Assembly: GCF_000003605.2 (NCBI RefSeq)
Contig: NW_003132358.1
Coordinates: 127,739 to 159,219 of the forward strand
DNA from: Saccoglossus kowalevskii
Taxonomy: Eukaryota; Hemichordata; Enteropneusta; Harrimaniidae
Direction: 5' to 3'
DNA length: 31,481 nt
The position numbers and the translations under genes were made by a program. The first letter of the stretch is position 1. The number at the start of each line of letters is the position of its first letter. Positions 30,229 through 31,481 of the stretch are shown piece after piece. Below the pieces are notes generated by a model. The model was not told where the DNA came from. It saw nothing but the letters and a program-made list of their open reading frames with translations, and made no database searches.

Positions 30229-30420
30229 GCGTTCACGCACAGCTCCTTAGCACGGGCTAAGAGGTCAAATTCCTTAGCCCGTGCTAAGAAAACGTGCGTG
30301 AACGCTTAGCACGGGCTAAGGAATGCTAAGTACGGGTTAAATCTGATCCGAATTTAAGACGCGGTCTAGACCTTAGCACGGGCTAACGAAGTATGCGCGA
30401 ACGCTTAGCCCAGGGCTAAG
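30229..30420. repeat. CTTAGCACGGGCTAAG palindrome cluster
   Basis: Six copies of a quasi-palindromic 16-mer: CTTAGCACGGGCTAAG at 30246 and 30305, its complement CTTAGCCCGTGCTAAG at 30273, and variants at 30325, 30372 and 30404. The first two are inverted and nested inside a further 12-bp inverted repeat, GCGTTCACGCAC (30229-30240) / GTGCGTGAACGC (30294-30305). This gives a potential 77-bp cruciform with 28 paired bases per arm. The stretch is GC-richer than its surroundings. It may be a foldback transposon or a set of binding sites. Confidence 0.85.
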
Positions 30421-30470
30421 CGCCTTCTGCGGCGACCTTTGGGTGTAAAAATTGTCCCATGTTCGTATAA

Positions 30471-31025
30471 CGACACTTTTGGCTTAACTTTATACAAAAA
30501 TTACTAGTCATAACAGATCTAACTAATTCAGACCCACATCAGAATAATCTTTGTGATATTTTTAAAGAGAAGCTCAAATGTTTGTACCGTATGAAGTGGA
30601 AAAACAATTTGTTGAACAATTGTAAGCTTGACTTTTACAGGTGTGCTAAAGAAAATTTTGAATTTGAACATTATTTGGAAAAAATTAAAAATAAAAATCA
30701 TAGAATAGCTTATACTAAATTTAGAACTTCTGCACATTTTCTTCCCATTGAATCCGGTAGACATAAAGGCATTTTGAAGGAAAACAGGCTATGTAATCTC
30801 CATGAATGCAATGAAGTAGGTGATGAGAAACATTACATTTTATATTGTAATAATTGTCAAATCAAAGAACAAAGATCTAGATTCCTTGCAGCTTTATACA
30901 TCTATGCCCCAAAGCTGGAAGATTTTAGCATGGATGAATTATTTCCTATCATTGTTTCAAGTAATGATTTTTTCATTCTTAGCATTTTTGCAAAATTTAT
31001 TTTCTATATTCTTGATATGTTTTAA
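30471..31025 (+). pseudogene. Non-LTR retrotransposon ORF2, C-terminal fragment
   Basis: An open frame of 184 codons runs from just after a TAA (30468) to TAA at 31023 without its own start codon at the left. It includes KCLYRMKWKNNLLNN, KLDFYRCAKENFEFEHYL, RIAYTKFRTSAHFLPIESG, ENRLCN, then a Cys/His cluster (C..., DEKHYILYC) and a hydrophobic end. This is the region after the reverse transcriptase domain in many animal LINE ORF2 proteins ('TKFR.S.H.L.IE.GR...R.C..C....EDE.H.L..C'). The endonuclease and RT domains are missing, so it is a 5'-truncated insertion, as usual for LINEs. The reading frame itself is intact over the fragment, which suggests fairly recent insertion. The LINE clade cannot be fixed from this part. 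Confidence 0.75.
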
Positions 31026-31053
31026 TACTGTAAGTTTTTGTTCTGAATATTTA

Positions 31054-31120
31054 GGGTTTCGAGCCCATTTGGTCGAAACCCTTTTGTAATTGTTCCGTTT
31101 ATTATTATTATTATTATTAT
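31054..31120 (+). repeat. Hairpin plus (ATT)n module 1
   Basis: GGGTTTCGA - 10-base loop - TCGAAACCC (31054-31081) is followed by TTGTAATTGTTCCGTTT and about seven ATT repeats. It lies 28 bp after the LINE stop codon and probably is the 3' UTR end and microsatellite tail of that LINE. Confidence 0.75.
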
Positions 31121-31121
31121 T

Positions 31122-31168
31122 AGGCTTTCAAGTCCCTTCAGGCTTGAAAGCCTATTGTTTTTGTTATG

Positions 31169-31226
<58 letters not shown>
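31122..31226 (+). repeat. Hairpin plus (ATT)n module 2
   Basis: AGGCTTTCAAG - 10-base loop - CTTGAAAGCCT (31122-31153) is followed by TTGTTTTTGTTATGTTT and about 19 ATT repeats. The layout repeats module 1: same loop length, same TTGTxxTTGTTxxGTTTATT spacer, but a different stem sequence. The (ATT)n tract yields poly-Ile frames on both strands, which are not genes. Confidence 0.85.
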
Positions 31227-31481
31227 TTCCGCCAACTTCAAACGACTTCTTCTCTGAAACGGCTGGACCGTTTTGCCTGAAAATTTGTATATACCTTCTA
31301 CATGTCATGCCATTAAAAGTGACTGAAACAGATTTTCGATTAGTCACGTGGTTCGGCCGCCATCTTGGAACTCATTAAATATGCATGTCCCTTGTATCTC
31401 AAAAACTATTGCATGTACAAACATGGAACTAGCGGTATATTGAAGGCAACTGACAAGAGAATTGGCCAAAATATTCGTTGA
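31227..31481 (+). mobile_element. Probable dispersed repeat body after (ATT)n
   Basis: Right after the ATT tract comes CTTCCGCCAACTTCAAACGA, CTGAAACGGCTGGACCGTTT, GTCACGTGG (CACGTG at 31345) and GGCCGCCATCTTGG (31355-31367, a YY1-type word). From memory, 'ATT-tract then CTTCCGCCAACTTC...GGCTGGACCG' is a common repeat start in some marine invertebrate genomes, which needs a database search to confirm. It runs off the right edge and has no open frame of note. Confidence 0.45.

Noticed and set aside
29913-30260. 115-codon plus-strand frame as an intact novel protein
   Set aside because: Only its first third follows the conserved frame. The later part of the homology is in another frame and ends at a splice donor, so the printed C-terminus is an artefact.
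31138-31378. Poly-isoleucine frames on both strands
   Set aside because: Translation of the (ATT)n tract only.

Overview
The window looks like nuclear DNA from an invertebrate animal, probably a marine bilaterian. It is AT-rich, a single gene with GT...AG introns of 0.15-17 kb spans almost all of it, and the introns are full of satellites, minisatellites, foldback elements and retrotransposon pieces. There are no bacterial-style operons. I cannot name the species.

One gene is solid. On the minus strand, eight coding exons between 29078 and 392 join with matching splice phases into the first ~397 codons of a secreted ADAMTS zinc metalloprotease of the ADAMTS6/ADAMTS10 clade. They encode a signal peptide, a prodomain with a cysteine-switch motif and a furin site, and the catalytic domain up to the HEMGH zinc-binding motif. 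The disintegrin, thrombospondin and spacer exons must lie to the left of position 1. Most of the tandem candidate ORFs in the window are not genes.

About 0.7 kb upstream, on the plus strand, 29787-30150 holds a divergent gene remnant. It resembles the N-terminal part of an invertebrate SWIM zinc-finger/YqaJ-associated family, interrupted by an in-frame TGA and one frame change. Beyond it lie a cluster of CTTAGCACGGGCTAAG palindromes (30229-30420), the C-terminal end of a non-LTR retrotransposon ORF (30471-31025), and two tandem hairpin-(ATT)n modules whose stems differ in sequence but keep pairing (31054-31226).

Intron 3 (6323-23256) is the largest repeat reservoir. It holds a 33-bp minisatellite, a ~51-copy 22-bp satellite open in all three forward frames, a degenerate 20-bp minisatellite, a 42-bp CCAAT/E-box repeat, and a Helitron-like element with 157-bp core repeats. 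It also holds several MITE-like foldbacks. A 25-bp satellite runs off the left edge. Possible regulatory sites (a CTCF-like motif and several AGGTCA direct repeats) sit in introns 2 and 3. I found no convincing tRNA, rRNA or CRISPR, and no clearly new multi-gene system; the new material here is mostly repeat architecture.
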